A stretch of 35,852 nucleotides of DNA from Saprospiraceae bacterium (GTDB lineage Bacteria; Bacteroidota; Bacteroidia; Chitinophagales; Saprospiraceae): the NCBI GenBank assembly GCA_026989035.1, contig JALSKB010000002.1:1-35852 (forward strand). Reading direction: 5' to 3'. Below the pieces are notes generated by a model. The model was not told the DNA's origin and ran no database searches. It saw only the letters and a program-made list of their open reading frames with translations. Numbering within the stretch: position 1 is the first letter of the stretch; the number at the start of each line of letters is the position of its first letter. A program made the translations under genes and the position numbers. Below, one piece after another: positions 1-7,783 of the stretch.

Positions 1-1
1 C

Positions 2-350
2 CGCGAAGAAGTCATTCCGGCTGAGTACAAGACCATCACCAAAAAGGTCATCAAAACACCGGCTACTTATCGCGAAGAAGTCATTCCGGCTGAATACAAG
101 ACCATCACCAAAAAGGTCATCAAAACACCGGCCAAAGTAGTCGAAGAAGTGATTCCCGCTGAGTACAAGACCATCACCAAAAAGGTCGTTAAAACGGCTC
201 CTGGCGTACAAGAAAAAGATGTCGCCGTTGAATACACCACCATTACGCGGAAAGTCGTAGATGTACCTGCTCAGGTAAAAGAAGTACAGGTGCCGGCTCA
301 ATACGAGACGGTTACAACCCGCAAATTGGTCAAAAAAGGTGGTTTCACCG
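2..350 (+). repeat. 69-bp tandem coding repeat (23 aa), at least five units
   Basis: Units start at 2, 71, 140, 209 and 278. Units 1 and 2 are nearly identical at DNA level, unit 3 has several changes, and units 4 and 5 keep only the pattern (VPAxYxTVT). Divergence increases toward the peptidoglycan-binding domain. More copies probably lie left of the window. Confidence 0.9.
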
Positions 351-565
351 AGTGGCGTGAAATCCTCTGCGCCAACCAGGTTACCAGCTATACCATCCGC
401 CAAATCCAAAAGGCTCTCAAAGAGCGCGGTTATGATCCCGGCCCCATCGACAACATCCTGGGCTCGCGGACAAAAGCCGCCCTCGTCAAATTCCAAAGAG
501 ACAACGGCCTGCCTGTAGGCCAGCTCGACCTGGAAACGCTACGTGCCCTTGGCGTACAGTACTGA
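2..565 (+). CDS. Tandem-repeat protein with C-terminal peptidoglycan-binding domain (5' partial)
   Basis: The reading frame is open from the window edge, so the N-terminus is missing. The visible 187 residues begin with tandem 23-residue units (REEVIPAEYKTITKKVIKTP plus three variable residues) with period 69 bp at 2-70, 71-139 and 140-208, followed by two diverged units at 209-277 and from 278. The first two units differ by one base over their first 60, so the duplication is recent or kept homogeneous. The last ~65 residues fit a PG_binding_1 domain: RQIQKALKERGYDPGPID, then LGSRTKAALVKFQRDNGLP and LETLRALGV. PG_binding_1 domains bind cell-wall peptidoglycan, so the protein is probably an envelope protein with a beta-rich repeat stalk; that role is inference. 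It ends in TGA just before a strong terminator. Confidence 0.85.
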   Translation, partial: REEVIPAEYKTITKKVIKTPATYREEVIPAEYKTITKKVIKTPAKVVEEVIPAEYKTITKKVVKTAPGVQEKDVAVEYTTITRKVVDVPAQVKEVQVPAQYETVTTRKLVKKGGFTEWREILCANQVTSYTIRQIQKALKERGYDPGPIDNILGSRTKAALVKFQRDNGLPVGQLDLETLRALGVQY

Positions 566-566
566 T

Positions 567-603
567 AAAAAAACGAGGCAGCCAAAGGCTGCCTCGTTTT
601 TTT
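567..603 (+). terminator. Rho-independent terminator
   Basis: A perfect 17-bp inverted repeat (567-583 and 587-603) with a three-base AAA loop. The GC core is CGAGGCAGCC/GGCTGCCTCG, preceded by seven A and followed by seven T, so it could act in both directions. It begins one base after the stop codon of the upstream gene. Confidence 0.95.
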
Positions 604-673
604 GCCCTGCACTCTTCTCCAAGCAATTTGCATGGAGTCTCTCAAAACACACAAACAATCACAGTCGGAAAAT

Positions 674-766
674 TATACCTAAACCGAAAGGATTTGGAAT
701 ATTCACAAAAAATATGAAGAGAACCGGATACTGAAACCTCCTAAACCACTTTGTCTTAAGTATATC
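674..766 (-). repeat. Dispersed 3'-flanking repeat, copy A (degenerate)
   Basis: It contains AAACCGAAAGGATTTGG, a following ATATTCAC, and CCTCCTAAACCACTT...AAGTATAT, matching the better-preserved copies at 2421-2521 and 5451-5560. It ends next to the stop codon of the minus-strand carbonic anhydrase gene (771), so on that gene's mRNA it would be 3' UTR. This is the most decayed of the three copies. Confidence 0.6.
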
Positions 767-770
767 AAAC

Positions 771-1289
771 TCACTTCTCATCAAACCAAGACGAATACTT
801 GACGTAATTTTTTGCGATGCGCTCTACGTAAAAGGCAAAATTTTCAGCTCCCAGAGCTTTGACCTTTTTGGCCGGCACACCGGCATAGATGTACCCGCTT
901 TCCAGACGGCTACCCTCCAGCACCACGGCTCCGGCAGCGATCAGCACCTCATCTTCGACCACGGCCCCATCCATCACAATGGCGCCCATACCTACCAAAA
1001 CGCGGTTTCCTATGGTACAGCCATGTACAATCGCCCGATGCCCTATAGAGACCTCATCCCCGATTTCCGTAGGTGCTTTTTGATACGTACCGTGAATCAC
1101 AGCTCCATCCTGCACATTGACGCGATTCCCCATGCGAATATAATGCACGTCGCCCCGCACCACTGCCTGAAACCAAACGCTGCATTCATCTCCCATGACC
1201 ACATCTCCTATAATGGTCGCATTTTCAGCCAGAAAACAACGCTCTCCAAAGCGAGGTGAAAAACCGCGTACGCTTTTGATCAAAGCCAT
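771..1289 (-). CDS. Gamma-class carbonic anhydrase family protein
   Basis: A 172-residue left-handed beta-helix protein built of hexapeptide repeats (e.g. ATIIGD, VLVGMG, VLIAAG). The three zinc-ligand histidines of gamma carbonic anhydrases are present at H66 (VIHG), H84 and H89 (SIGHRAIVHG). Family members hydrate CO2 or bind metal without proven activity (YrdA/PaaY type); activity cannot be read from sequence. The frame extends upstream to a GTG at 1346, but the ATG at 1289 starts exactly where family members start (MALIKSVRGFSPRFGE). Transcribed on the minus strand, possibly after the TraB gene (78 bp gap). A paaY-like paralogue is at 27369. Confidence 0.9.
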   Translation of the reverse strand: MALIKSVRGFSPRFGERCFLAENATIIGDVVMGDECSVWFQAVVRGDVHYIRMGNRVNVQDGAVIHGTYQKAPTEIGDEVSIGHRAIVHGCTIGNRVLVGMGAIVMDGAVVEDEVLIAAGAVVLEGSRLESGYIYAGVPAKKVKALGAENFAFYVERIAKNYVKYSSWFDEK

Positions 1290-1367
1290 GATGTTCTTCT
1301 TTTTGTATCTCCGTGAAATTAGGGACGCTGGCGCATTCCAAAGCACTTCAGCATCAGTATAATAAAA

Positions 1368-2324
1368 TCAAGGCTGCACAGCAGATACTCGATAACCGGC
1401 TGCCCTCAACAAGCGCACCACCCCCTGCTCTCCGCCCAGATGCCCTGCACCAACGGCAAAAAAGACCGGCCCTTCCGCCATTAATTTCTGCATACCTGAA
1501 ATCCAATTCTTGTTGCGCCCAACGACAAACAAATCGCTGTACTTCCTGGTAAATTCATCTTGCAAGAGCAACATGGCTGCCAACGAATCTACATCTTGCG
1601 CCTTATACGTGGTTATCAAAGCCTCCATAGAAGGGCTTGCTTCTTTTTCCTCCTCTGAAGCCTCTTCTTCATGCAAGGCATCACGCAGCAAGTCGGCCTG
1701 TTCAGAATAAGGAATCTTATCAAACAGGCTCATTTGAAAAGAAGCTGTTTCCAGCCCATCCATCTCTTTACCCGATTCTTGAGCTTTGCGAAGCAACTCC
1801 ATTTCATAAGAAGTAGTCGCTTCCATTCCTTCTTCATTTGCATCAGACAGCCCGGCCCCTACCTGATCTTGTTGTAAAAAGAACAAGATAAAAATGGGCT
1901 TCCAATTCTTTATCATAAACATGGGCATGCCTTGGTCTTTCATACGCTTGGAAACCAAGGCATAATCTTCTTCCGAAAGCAAATCCTCCAAAGTGGTATC
2001 ACCCTCCATAGTCATTTTCCCCATCAATCCGATCATATTAAAAGGAGACATGGCTTTCTCCAAATCTATTTCAAAAACCACCTTATCGCATTTGGCGAAA
2101 GCCTCTTCAAAGCCTTTCGGCAAAAAGAAATCCTCTTCACCAATCACGTGAATGGTGCCAAAGAGATAGGAGGTATCAGTCATATCCGGAGCCGTAATCC
2201 GCCACAACAAGGCATGCTCCAAACTATCGGTCGGAGGATTAGCCGCTCTCAGGCCGAAAGAGCTCAACATCAAGAATAAAAAAAGTGAAAACTTTTCACC
2301 CGGAGAAAGAGAATTATAGTTCAT
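1368..2324 (-). CDS. TraB/GumN family protein (exported)
   Basis: 318 residues. It begins with a short polar segment and a hydrophobic stretch (FSLFLFLMLSSFGLRA) typical of a signal peptide. TraB/GumN hallmarks follow: LFGTIHV near residues 54-60, and close to the C-terminus FFAVGAGHLGGEQGV with H295. The family is related to TIKI metalloproteases; a peptidase role in bacteria is not established. A TTG at 2327 directly precedes the ATG at 2324, and I prefer the ATG. Two copies of the dispersed 13-mer lie inside this gene only 9 bp apart (2091-2103 and 2112-2124). Confidence 0.85.
   Translation of the reverse strand: MNYNSLSPGEKFSLFLFLMLSSFGLRAANPPTDSLEHALLWRITAPDMTDTSYLFGTIHVIGEEDFFLPKGFEEAFAKCDKVVFEIDLEKAMSPFNMIGLMGKMTMEGDTTLEDLLSEEDYALVSKRMKDQGMPMFMIKNWKPIFILFFLQQDQVGAGLSDANEEGMEATTSYEMELLRKAQESGKEMDGLETASFQMSLFDKIPYSEQADLLRDALHEEEASEEEKEASPSMEALITTYKAQDVDSLAAMLLLQDEFTRKYSDLFVVGRNKNWISGMQKLMAEGPVFFAVGAGHLGGEQGVVRLLRAAGYRVSAVQP
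2091..2103 (+). repeat. Dispersed 13-mer, GGC-GAAA-GCC form
   Basis: TTTGGCGAAAGCC inside the TraB gene; on the coding strand it is read as Ala-Phe-Ala-Lys. Confidence 0.85.
2112..2124 (-). repeat. Dispersed 13-mer, GCC-GAAA-GGC form
   Basis: GCCTTTCGGCAAA on the plus strand; on the coding strand of the TraB gene it is read as Leu-Pro-Lys-Gly, a different frame from its neighbour at 2091. Confidence 0.85.
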
Positions 2325-2420
2325 CAAGTTGCCTATTTATACCCAATCCACCTGTGCGCCATACCAGCTGGCAGTACCGAAAGATTTGGGATGTTCAAAG
2401 TCTGCAAATAGCTCAAACAC

Positions 2421-2521
2421 AAACTGAAATAGTTTAGGATATTTACAACTCGCTAACGGGCAAAAGGCAGGGAATTTGAGAGGCTGACGCCTCCCAAACC
2501 ATTTCGCCACGAGTATATTGA
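2421..2521 (-). repeat. Dispersed 3'-flanking repeat, copy B
   Basis: It aligns along its length with the copy at 5451-5560: AAACTGAAATAGTTTAGGAT, TATTTAC, then the hairpin TTTGAGAGGC (2475-2484), loop TGAC, GCCTCCCAAA (2489-2498), then CCATTTCGCCACGAGTATA. It sits immediately 3' of the minus-strand dsbD-like gene (stop at 2537). Further upstream (2335-2400) is a second, weaker match to the start of the element (TATACCCAATCC and CCGAAAGATTTGGGAT). Confidence 0.75.
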
Positions 2522-2536
2522 CAAAAGCGGTATAGC

Positions 2537-5164
2537 CTACTCTTGTTCACCATTTCTGTATTTTTCGAAATTTCTCAATCCACATTCCAAAAAGGTCTTG
2601 TACTCCTCTTTATCCGGAGTATAAGCCACCGGTTTATTCAGCACTTTTTTGCCATCCGAACTGAGCAAAACGTAATAAGGCTGAGAATTTCGATTGAAGT
2701 GTATCGCCTGAAAATCAGCCCATTTGTTGCCTACAGTACGCATGGTACGCTGACTAAAAGGCGAAGTATAGGGCATATCTAAAGTTGTGCGATCATCCAC
2801 ATAGAGAGAGATGAGCACGTATTTGTCCCTGATAAGCTCAAAGACACCATCCTGGCTCCAGACATTGTCTTCCATCTTTCGGCAATTGACACAGCCATAA
2901 CCCGAAAAGTCCAACAAAATAGGCTTGTTCTGTTTTTTGGCGAGAGCCAAACCCTCTTCAAAGTCGTGGTGGCAATCCAGATTCAACGGGCACTCTTTCG
3001 GATAGATGTAGCTATGCCCTGCAGGGGGAGCCAGACCGCTGAGTAGAGGTGGCGTTTTAAAAGTTCCGGACTGTTCGCTATATCGATATCCCAACAGCAA
3101 ATACAACATAAAGGCAAAGCTGAGAAGGGCCATAGCTATACGGCCGGGTTTTAATTTTTGTACAGGAGCCTCGTGTGGAAAGCGGATATAACCCAAAAAA
3201 TACAAGCCCAGAGCCAGCGCACACAAAACCCAAACAGCTAAAAACAATTCATAAGGCAGAAACTTCCAGCCCATGGTCAGGTCAGCGATAGACAAAAACT
3301 TCATAGCCAGGGCTATTTCCACAAAACCCAATGTAACTTTCACCTGATTCATCCACCCTCCTGATTTAGGCAGGCTATTTAACCAGGCAGGGAAGGCGGC
3401 AAAAAGAGCAAAAGGCAAGGCTAAAGCTGTTGAAAAACCAAACATCCCCATCAACGGCCCAGCAGGGATACCTCCCAAAATGACAGGGCCTCCTCCCGTA
3501 GCTGTTTCAACCAGCAAGGTTCCGATAATTGGCCCGGTACAGGAAAAAGAAACCAACGCCAAGGTGAAAGCCATAAAAAAAATGCCGATCAAACCACCCC
3601 GCTCAGCTGCTTTATCGGATTTGTTTACCCAGGAACTGGGCAGTGTAATTTCGTAGTAACCAAAAAACGAAAAAGCAAAAGCAATAAACAAAACAGCAAA
3701 AAAGATATTAAACCAAGCATTGGTAGAAAGCAAATTCAAAGCGTCTGCACCAAAAATCGCCGTTACGGCTAAGCCCAACAGCACATAAATCACAACAATA
3801 GACAAGCCATAAATCAACGCATTGCGCAAACCCTTTGCCTTGCCATCACTTGATTTTGTAAAAAAACTGACCGTCAAAGGAATCATGGGAAACACACAAG
3901 GTGTCAACAAAGCAAACAATCCTCCGGCAAAACCTAACAAGAAAATAAACCACAGACCTGACCTTTCTTTAGGAACAGTCGGCTCACCACTGCAACTCCG
4001 GTCCGACCAACTGTAGTCAAAGGTATAATCCACGGGAGTGCCTTTCAACTCATACTTTCCGGAAGCAAAGCCCGTTTCCGAAGTATGGTTTGTGGCATCA
4101 CCCGTATTCAAGTCAAAGGAAAAGCCTACCGAAGAAGGGGGTAGGCAGCGCTCATCATCACAAGTTACAAACTCCAGCTCACCTTTAACGGGCCGTGTAA
4201 CATCCATAACTCGCACTTTCTGCCGAAAGACTACCGGCCCCTCTACAAATTTAATTACCCTTACTCCACCAAAAAGCGGATCCGGCCCTTCCTTTTTGTG
4301 GCCTTCTTCTTTTACCTCTCCTTCCAGCTCGAAATGATCGCCCTCTTCAAAAGAAAAACTGGTAGGCTCCGGCCCTCCATCAGAAGTGTGTTGAGAATAC
4401 AGACTCCAACCAGGCTCCAAGTCGGCACGAAATATCAATTCGTACTCCTCGCCCCCTAAGGACTTAGATTCAAAAGTCCAACTCACTGGTTGGAGGAATC
4501 CTTCTTCCGGTTTCTTCACCAAATCTTCCATTTCTTCTTCTTCCTCGAAAGATAAATTGACATCCTCTTCCGCCTCTAGCAAAGATGATGGAGCAACATC
4601 GTTACTGTTCGTTGTATGAGTAATGTACTGCTCTTCTCCCTGCATCTCCCCTTCCTGCGAAGATGTTTTCCGAGAAGAAGAAGTTTCCTCCTCAGGCGAG
4701 GTAGATTGAATCTGCTCTAAATCAAAAGAGAACTCTACATCTGTGGGCGGCAGGCATTGGGTATCGTCGCAGGTCATGAAAGTCAAATATCCCGTAATTG
4801 GTTTATCGATTTCCCTCACCTTGACTTTCTGCTTAAAAATTGCCTCATCGTAAAACTTGACCAATTGCATCTCAAAAATGGGGTCAAAAACCTCCTTGCG
4901 ATGGGGACCACCTTCTTCTACCCGACCCAAACGCTCATAGTGATCACCCTCATCAAAAGTAAAAGAAGTCGGAATGGGGCCGTCTTCTCCCTCAATAAAC
5001 TGAGAATAAATGGCCCACTTAGGATCTATCCGGGCTTTAAAAATCAGGAGGTATTCCTCTCCGCCGAGAGCCTGTGCCTCCGTACTCCATTTTACCGGTT
5101 CAACAATTTGGCCCGAGGCACTCCAGCCTACAAGCAAAAGGACAAGAGCAAAAAACTGCTTCAT
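2537..5164 (-). CDS. dsbD: DsbD-type thiol:disulfide interchange protein with duplicated N-terminal domain
   Basis: 875 residues. After a signal peptide (MKQFFALVLLLVGWSASG) come two DsbD-alpha-like beta-sandwich domains at about 21-150 and 224-352, each with LGGEEY, a WxxYSQ motif and a CDDxxCLPP pair (C132/C137 and C335/C340). A Ser/Glu-rich acidic linker (150-222) separates them. A multi-spanning CcdA/DsbD-beta domain follows (about 403-690) with the conserved TPCVFPMIP (C423) and a later SCTGPIIG. The C-terminal thioredoxin-like domain carries CVNC at C758/C761. DsbD passes reducing power from cytoplasmic thioredoxin across the membrane to periplasmic partners. Single-alpha homologues are about 200 residues shorter. 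A -7-like TATGTTTG lies at 5318-5325 (minus) without a convincing -33 element. Confidence 0.93.
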   Translation of the reverse strand: MKQFFALVLLLVGWSASGQIVEPVKWSTEAQALGGEEYLLIFKARIDPKWAIYSQFIEGEDGPIPTSFTFDEGDHYERLGRVEEGGPHRKEVFDPIFEMQLVKFYDEAIFKQKVKVREIDKPITGYLTFMTCDDTQCLPPTDVEFSFDLEQIQSTSPEEETSSSRKTSSQEGEMQGEEQYITHTTNSNDVAPSSLLEAEEDVNLSFEEEEEMEDLVKKPEEGFLQPVSWTFESKSLGGEEYELIFRADLEPGWSLYSQHTSDGGPEPTSFSFEEGDHFELEGEVKEEGHKKEGPDPLFGGVRVIKFVEGPVVFRQKVRVMDVTRPVKGELEFVTCDDERCLPPSSVGFSFDLNTGDATNHTSETGFASGKYELKGTPVDYTFDYSWSDRSCSGEPTVPKERSGLWFIFLLGFAGGLFALLTPCVFPMIPLTVSFFTKSSDGKAKGLRNALIYGLSIVVIYVLLGLAVTAIFGADALNLLSTNAWFNIFFAVLFIAFAFSFFGYYEITLPSSWVNKSDKAAERGGLIGIFFMAFTLALVSFSCTGPIIGTLLVETATGGGPVILGGIPAGPLMGMFGFSTALALPFALFAAFPAWLNSLPKSGGWMNQVKVTLGFVEIALAMKFLSIADLTMGWKFLPYELFLAVWVLCALALGLYFLGYIRFPHEAPVQKLKPGRIAMALLSFAFMLYLLLGYRYSEQSGTFKTPPLLSGLAPPAGHSYIYPKECPLNLDCHHDFEEGLALAKKQNKPILLDFSGYGCVNCRKMEDNVWSQDGVFELIRDKYVLISLYVDDRTTLDMPYTSPFSQRTMRTVGNKWADFQAIHFNRNSQPYYVLLSSDGKKVLNKPVAYTPDKEEYKTFLECGLRNFEKYRNGEQE

Positions 5165-5377
5165 CTCATATTTGATTTTGAAACTTCCGACCCTACAGAC
5201 CTGATAAAGACCTGCGCATCGTCTTTTCTATATACGATTGGCCGCTCAAAAAGTTGTACCAAGTCGGCAAGAAGACAAATACGATTCCACTCCATGGGTC
5301 CTTGCCAAAAAGCAAGGCAAACATACTCCTTTTCAGGCAATCCACTGCCCCCTAGGTAATACAAAGATCGGGGTAAG
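5165..5377. other. Intergenic region 5' of dsbD, no gene seen
   Basis: This is the first part of a 402-bp gap. Short frames here lack start context and family resemblance. It must hold the promoter of the minus-strand dsbD gene, but only a lone -7-like box (5318-5325) is visible. The rest of the gap is repeat sequence, described separately. Confidence 0.6.
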
Positions 5378-5445
5378 AGACGCACGATCGTGCGTCTGCA
5401 CAAACGTGCACCCAATGACGTATGATGTCCGTCACGGTCAATTGG
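5378..5445 (+). repeat. Palindromic bracket repeat, left copy
   Basis: A perfect 20-base palindrome AGACGCACGATCGTGCGTCT (5378-5397), a small hairpin TGCAC-AAAC-GTGCA (5397-5410), then GTCCGTCACGGTCAATTGG (5427-5445). The same parts in the same order and orientation recur at 7172-7267 on the other side of the AAA-ATPase/nuclease gene. Confidence 0.85.
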
Positions 5446-5450
5446 AGAAA

Positions 5451-5560
5451 TATACCCAAACCGAAATGGTTTGGGGTATTTACGCCCCACAAACCAGCGA
5501 AAGATAAGGAGTTTGAGAGACTAAGGCCTCCCAAACCACTTCGCCATGAGAATACACTTA
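5451..5560 (-). repeat. Dispersed 3'-flanking repeat, copy C
   Basis: The best-preserved copy. One hairpin is CCCAAACC (5455-5462), loop GAAAT, GGTTTGGG (5468-5475). A second pairs TTTGAGAG (5512-5519) with CTCCCAAA (5528-5535) with one mismatch. It ends with CCACTTCGCCATGAGAATA just before the minus-strand stop at 5567. Read on that gene's transcript it is a two-hairpin 3' UTR; there is no strong U-tract, so a standard terminator is uncertain. Confidence 0.75.
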
Positions 5561-5566
5561 CCGGTT

Positions 5567-7090
5567 TCAGCAATTTTCCCAGACCAGCTCTACTTCACAT
5601 TTCCGACCATTGAAGTTGACGCCCACAGCTATCAGCTTTTTGCCCGTAGAGCGGTATGTATCTAAGTAGCCTCTTTGTTTAATCTGCTCCAGGGCCTCCT
5701 CAGGCGATTTGTTTAACTTAAACTCAAAGCAATAAACCTTGTCTTGCAAAGCCACCACCACATCGGAGCGGCCCAGAGCCGTGCTCTCTTCACTGCGCAC
5801 TTCCAGTCCGGCGTATTTGAAAAACAAGTGTATGGTCGCATGGTAAAACCGTTCGCCTTGTTCTTGCAGTTGATACGGCAAACTGCGAAACAAGTTGTTC
5901 AACAAATCCCGCAGCAAAGCCATGTCCTCCTTGCGCAGAGCCTTGATCACCGACAAGGTCAGACTCCGCACCTGCAGCAAATCCGAGCGGCTGAAAGCGT
6001 GTATCAAGTACTCCAGCATGGACTCTTTTACTTCCCTGTTGGGATAACCCAGGGTGTAGAGCCGCGTATCGCGATTGTATTTCTTGACCGTCAGATAGCC
6101 CGTCTGGAACAACAAGGCTGTCAGGTTCAAGTGATCCAAATCAAAAGAATCAAAGGCCGATTCGCTGACTTCTATGCCATCCAGCTCCACGTACTCTCGT
6201 TCGCTGATCAGCTCAATCAAAAAAGTCGGCGTAGCCGTCTTGAACCAATGATTGGAAAAACGAAGACTGTCAAATAGCAGCAAAATACTGAAGGGATTGT
6301 ACACGAAGTGCTTCCCATCCCAGCTGTAGCCGTTGTACCATTCCCTGATCTTGGGCAAGGGGTCTTGCTGCTCTTCTTCGGCTAAAGCTTTGATGTGCTC
6401 TTGAAAGTAGTGCTCCAATTCCTCCTGGGTATAACCCAGCATAGTGACATAGCGGGGGTGCATGGTGATGTCGTTTAAGTTGTTCAAGTCCGAAAAGATG
6501 CTCACCCGACTAAACTTCGACACCCCCGTGATGAACACCAGGCGGATGTAGGCGTCGCTGTCCTTGATGATGGAGTAGAAATTCTTCAGCACCTGCTGGT
6601 TGGCCTTGGCCTGCTCTATATCTCCACCCAGGTAGTCGATGATGGGCTTGTCGTACTCGTCGATCAACAAGACCACCTGACCTTCAGACGAAAGTTTTTT
6701 GATGACCTTTTCAAATTTTTGAGAGAGGACTTTTTCCGCTATGTCTAAATCTCTCTGCTCAATGATCTCGTCCAAGTGGGCGTGCAAGGCCTGTTCTAAA
6801 CCCAGCTCCTTGTGCCCTATGCTGCTAAAGGGAATGTGCAAAATCGGATTTTTCTTCTCCCAGTTCCACCGGTCTGCTATCCACAAGCCCTCAAACAGTT
6901 CTCTGCTGCCGCTGAACAGCTCCTTTAAGGTACTGACCAACAGCGATTTGCCAAAACGGCGCGGGCGGGAGAGGAAGTAATACTTCCCTCCCGTAACCAA
7001 GGTGTGGATGTATTCTGTCTTATCGACATAGAGATAGCCGCCTCTGCGCAATTCCGAAAAATCCTGTATGCCGACGGGCAGTTTCTTCAT
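5567..7090 (-). CDS. AAA-ATPase-like / PD-(D/E)XK nuclease-superfamily protein
   Basis: 507 residues. The N-terminus has the family signature PVGIQDFSELRRGGYLYVDKT and a Walker A of unusual form, RPRRFGKSLL (residues 42-51, K48). Walker B is VVLLIDEYDKP (D144/E145). The C-terminus has a nuclease-like core: GRSD (D443), then CFEFKL (E456, K458), then ALEQIKQRGY. This matches the AAA-ATPase-like plus PD-(D/E)XK (DUF1703) family, often present in many copies in Bacteroidota and of unknown role. The start is ATG at 7090 with TATCTTTG five bases upstream. The gene sits between direct copies of a palindromic repeat (5378-5445 and 7172-7267) and is followed by a dispersed 3' repeat, which suggests a movable or amplified unit. 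No frameshift is seen. Confidence 0.9.
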   Translation of the reverse strand: MKKLPVGIQDFSELRRGGYLYVDKTEYIHTLVTGGKYYFLSRPRRFGKSLLVSTLKELFSGSRELFEGLWIADRWNWEKKNPILHIPFSSIGHKELGLEQALHAHLDEIIEQRDLDIAEKVLSQKFEKVIKKLSSEGQVVLLIDEYDKPIIDYLGGDIEQAKANQQVLKNFYSIIKDSDAYIRLVFITGVSKFSRVSIFSDLNNLNDITMHPRYVTMLGYTQEELEHYFQEHIKALAEEEQQDPLPKIREWYNGYSWDGKHFVYNPFSILLLFDSLRFSNHWFKTATPTFLIELISEREYVELDGIEVSESAFDSFDLDHLNLTALLFQTGYLTVKKYNRDTRLYTLGYPNREVKESMLEYLIHAFSRSDLLQVRSLTLSVIKALRKEDMALLRDLLNNLFRSLPYQLQEQGERFYHATIHLFFKYAGLEVRSEESTALGRSDVVVALQDKVYCFEFKLNKSPEEALEQIKQRGYLDTYRSTGKKLIAVGVNFNGRKCEVELVWENC

Positions 7091-7095
7091 GTAAG

Positions 7096-7103
7096 CAAAG
7101 ATA
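7096..7103 (-). promoter_or_regulatory. -7 box TATCTTTG for the AAA-ATPase gene
   Basis: TATCTTTG on the minus strand ends five bases before the ATG at 7090, fitting the Bacteroidota -7 consensus TAnnTTTG. The start of transcription should fall at or next to the ATG. No TTTG is found at the usual -33 distance. Confidence 0.55.
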
Positions 7104-7171
7104 GGGCTAATTGGGTTAATTCGGTTAATCGGGGAATGGGGTCAATTGGGAAAATGGATTCCCCCCGCTAG

Positions 7172-7267
7172 AGACGCATAAATTGTGCGTCTGTACAGCC
7201 GTGCATTTGACCACACGTTACGATCGTTACGTCCGTCACGACGATCACGTTTGTCACGGTTAACCGG
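7172..7267 (+). repeat. Palindromic bracket repeat, right copy
   Basis: AGACGCA (7172-7178) pairs with TGCGTCT (7186-7192), followed by GTACAGCCGTGCA, GTCCGTCACG (7231-7240) and GTCACGGTTAACCGG (7253-7267). Parts and order match the left copy at 5378-5445, with an insertion rich in ACGATCGT-type palindromes. Between here and the gene, 7104-7150 holds short iterations of GGTTAATCGG/GGTTAATTCGG. Confidence 0.8.
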
Positions 7268-7326
7268 TTCTACCGATTACACCAATTCCACACCAGCTTT
7301 CCCAGACAAATTGGATAGGACTTCAA

Positions 7327-7644
7327 TCATTGGTCAGGCACAACTACCGACTCCCCGATCCAACGTTCATAGCTTTCATTGGCTTGCACCTCTGTTCTGA
7401 TGATACAAGGTGTGTCGTAGGGATGAAGCTTCAACAGGCGTTGTTCAACCAAGGGATACAGCTCGGAAGTCGTCTTGAGTAAAGAGACCCACTCGCCCTC
7501 CGTTTGCACCTCTCCTTCCCACCAATAAGCACTTTGTATGGGAAAGAGATTCGCACAGGCGATCAACTTTTCTTCCAGCAATAAGCGACTGAGTTTGCGA
7601 GCAGTCTCTTCATCGGGATGTGTTACGTATAAGACAGAAAACAT
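7327..7644 (-). CDS. cutA: Divalent-cation tolerance protein CutA
   Basis: 105 residues, the usual CutA length. Family features: VLYVTHPDEETARKLSRLLL at the N-terminus, LIACANLFPIQSAYWWEGEVQ in the middle and LHPYDTPCIIRTEV near the end. CutA is a small trimeric alpha/beta protein named for copper tolerance; its biochemical function is unsettled. Start ATG at 7644. It is divergent from prfB, with about 200 bp between the starts. Confidence 0.93.
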   Translation of the reverse strand: MFSVLYVTHPDEETARKLSRLLLEEKLIACANLFPIQSAYWWEGEVQTEGEWVSLLKTTSELYPLVEQRLLKLHPYDTPCIIRTEVQANESYERWIGESVVVPDQ

Positions 7645-7783
7645 TTGCGCTATTGATTTTGATGATTTGTTCTAAGACAAAGGCAGACTTAATGCCCGTA
7701 ACAAATGGTTGGGTATAAAAATACAGATAAAATCCATAAGGTCTCCCCTTTCTCACCCTGCTGTCAAAAAACATGTGTTCTCC

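Noticed and set aside
4757-5359. A 200-codon plus-strand frame over the dsbD start and its upstream region
   Set aside because: It is antisense to the conserved DsbD N-terminal domain and runs into repeat DNA; no protein features.
5378-5397. The AGACGCAC palindrome as a CRISPR repeat or attachment site
   Set aside because: There are only two copies, about 1.8 kb apart with a gene between and no spacers or integrase. A dispersed palindromic repeat fits better.
5161-5507. Short frames on both strands in the dsbD/AAA-ATPase gap
   Set aside because: They are made largely of palindromic repeat sequence and differ in frame between repeat copies.
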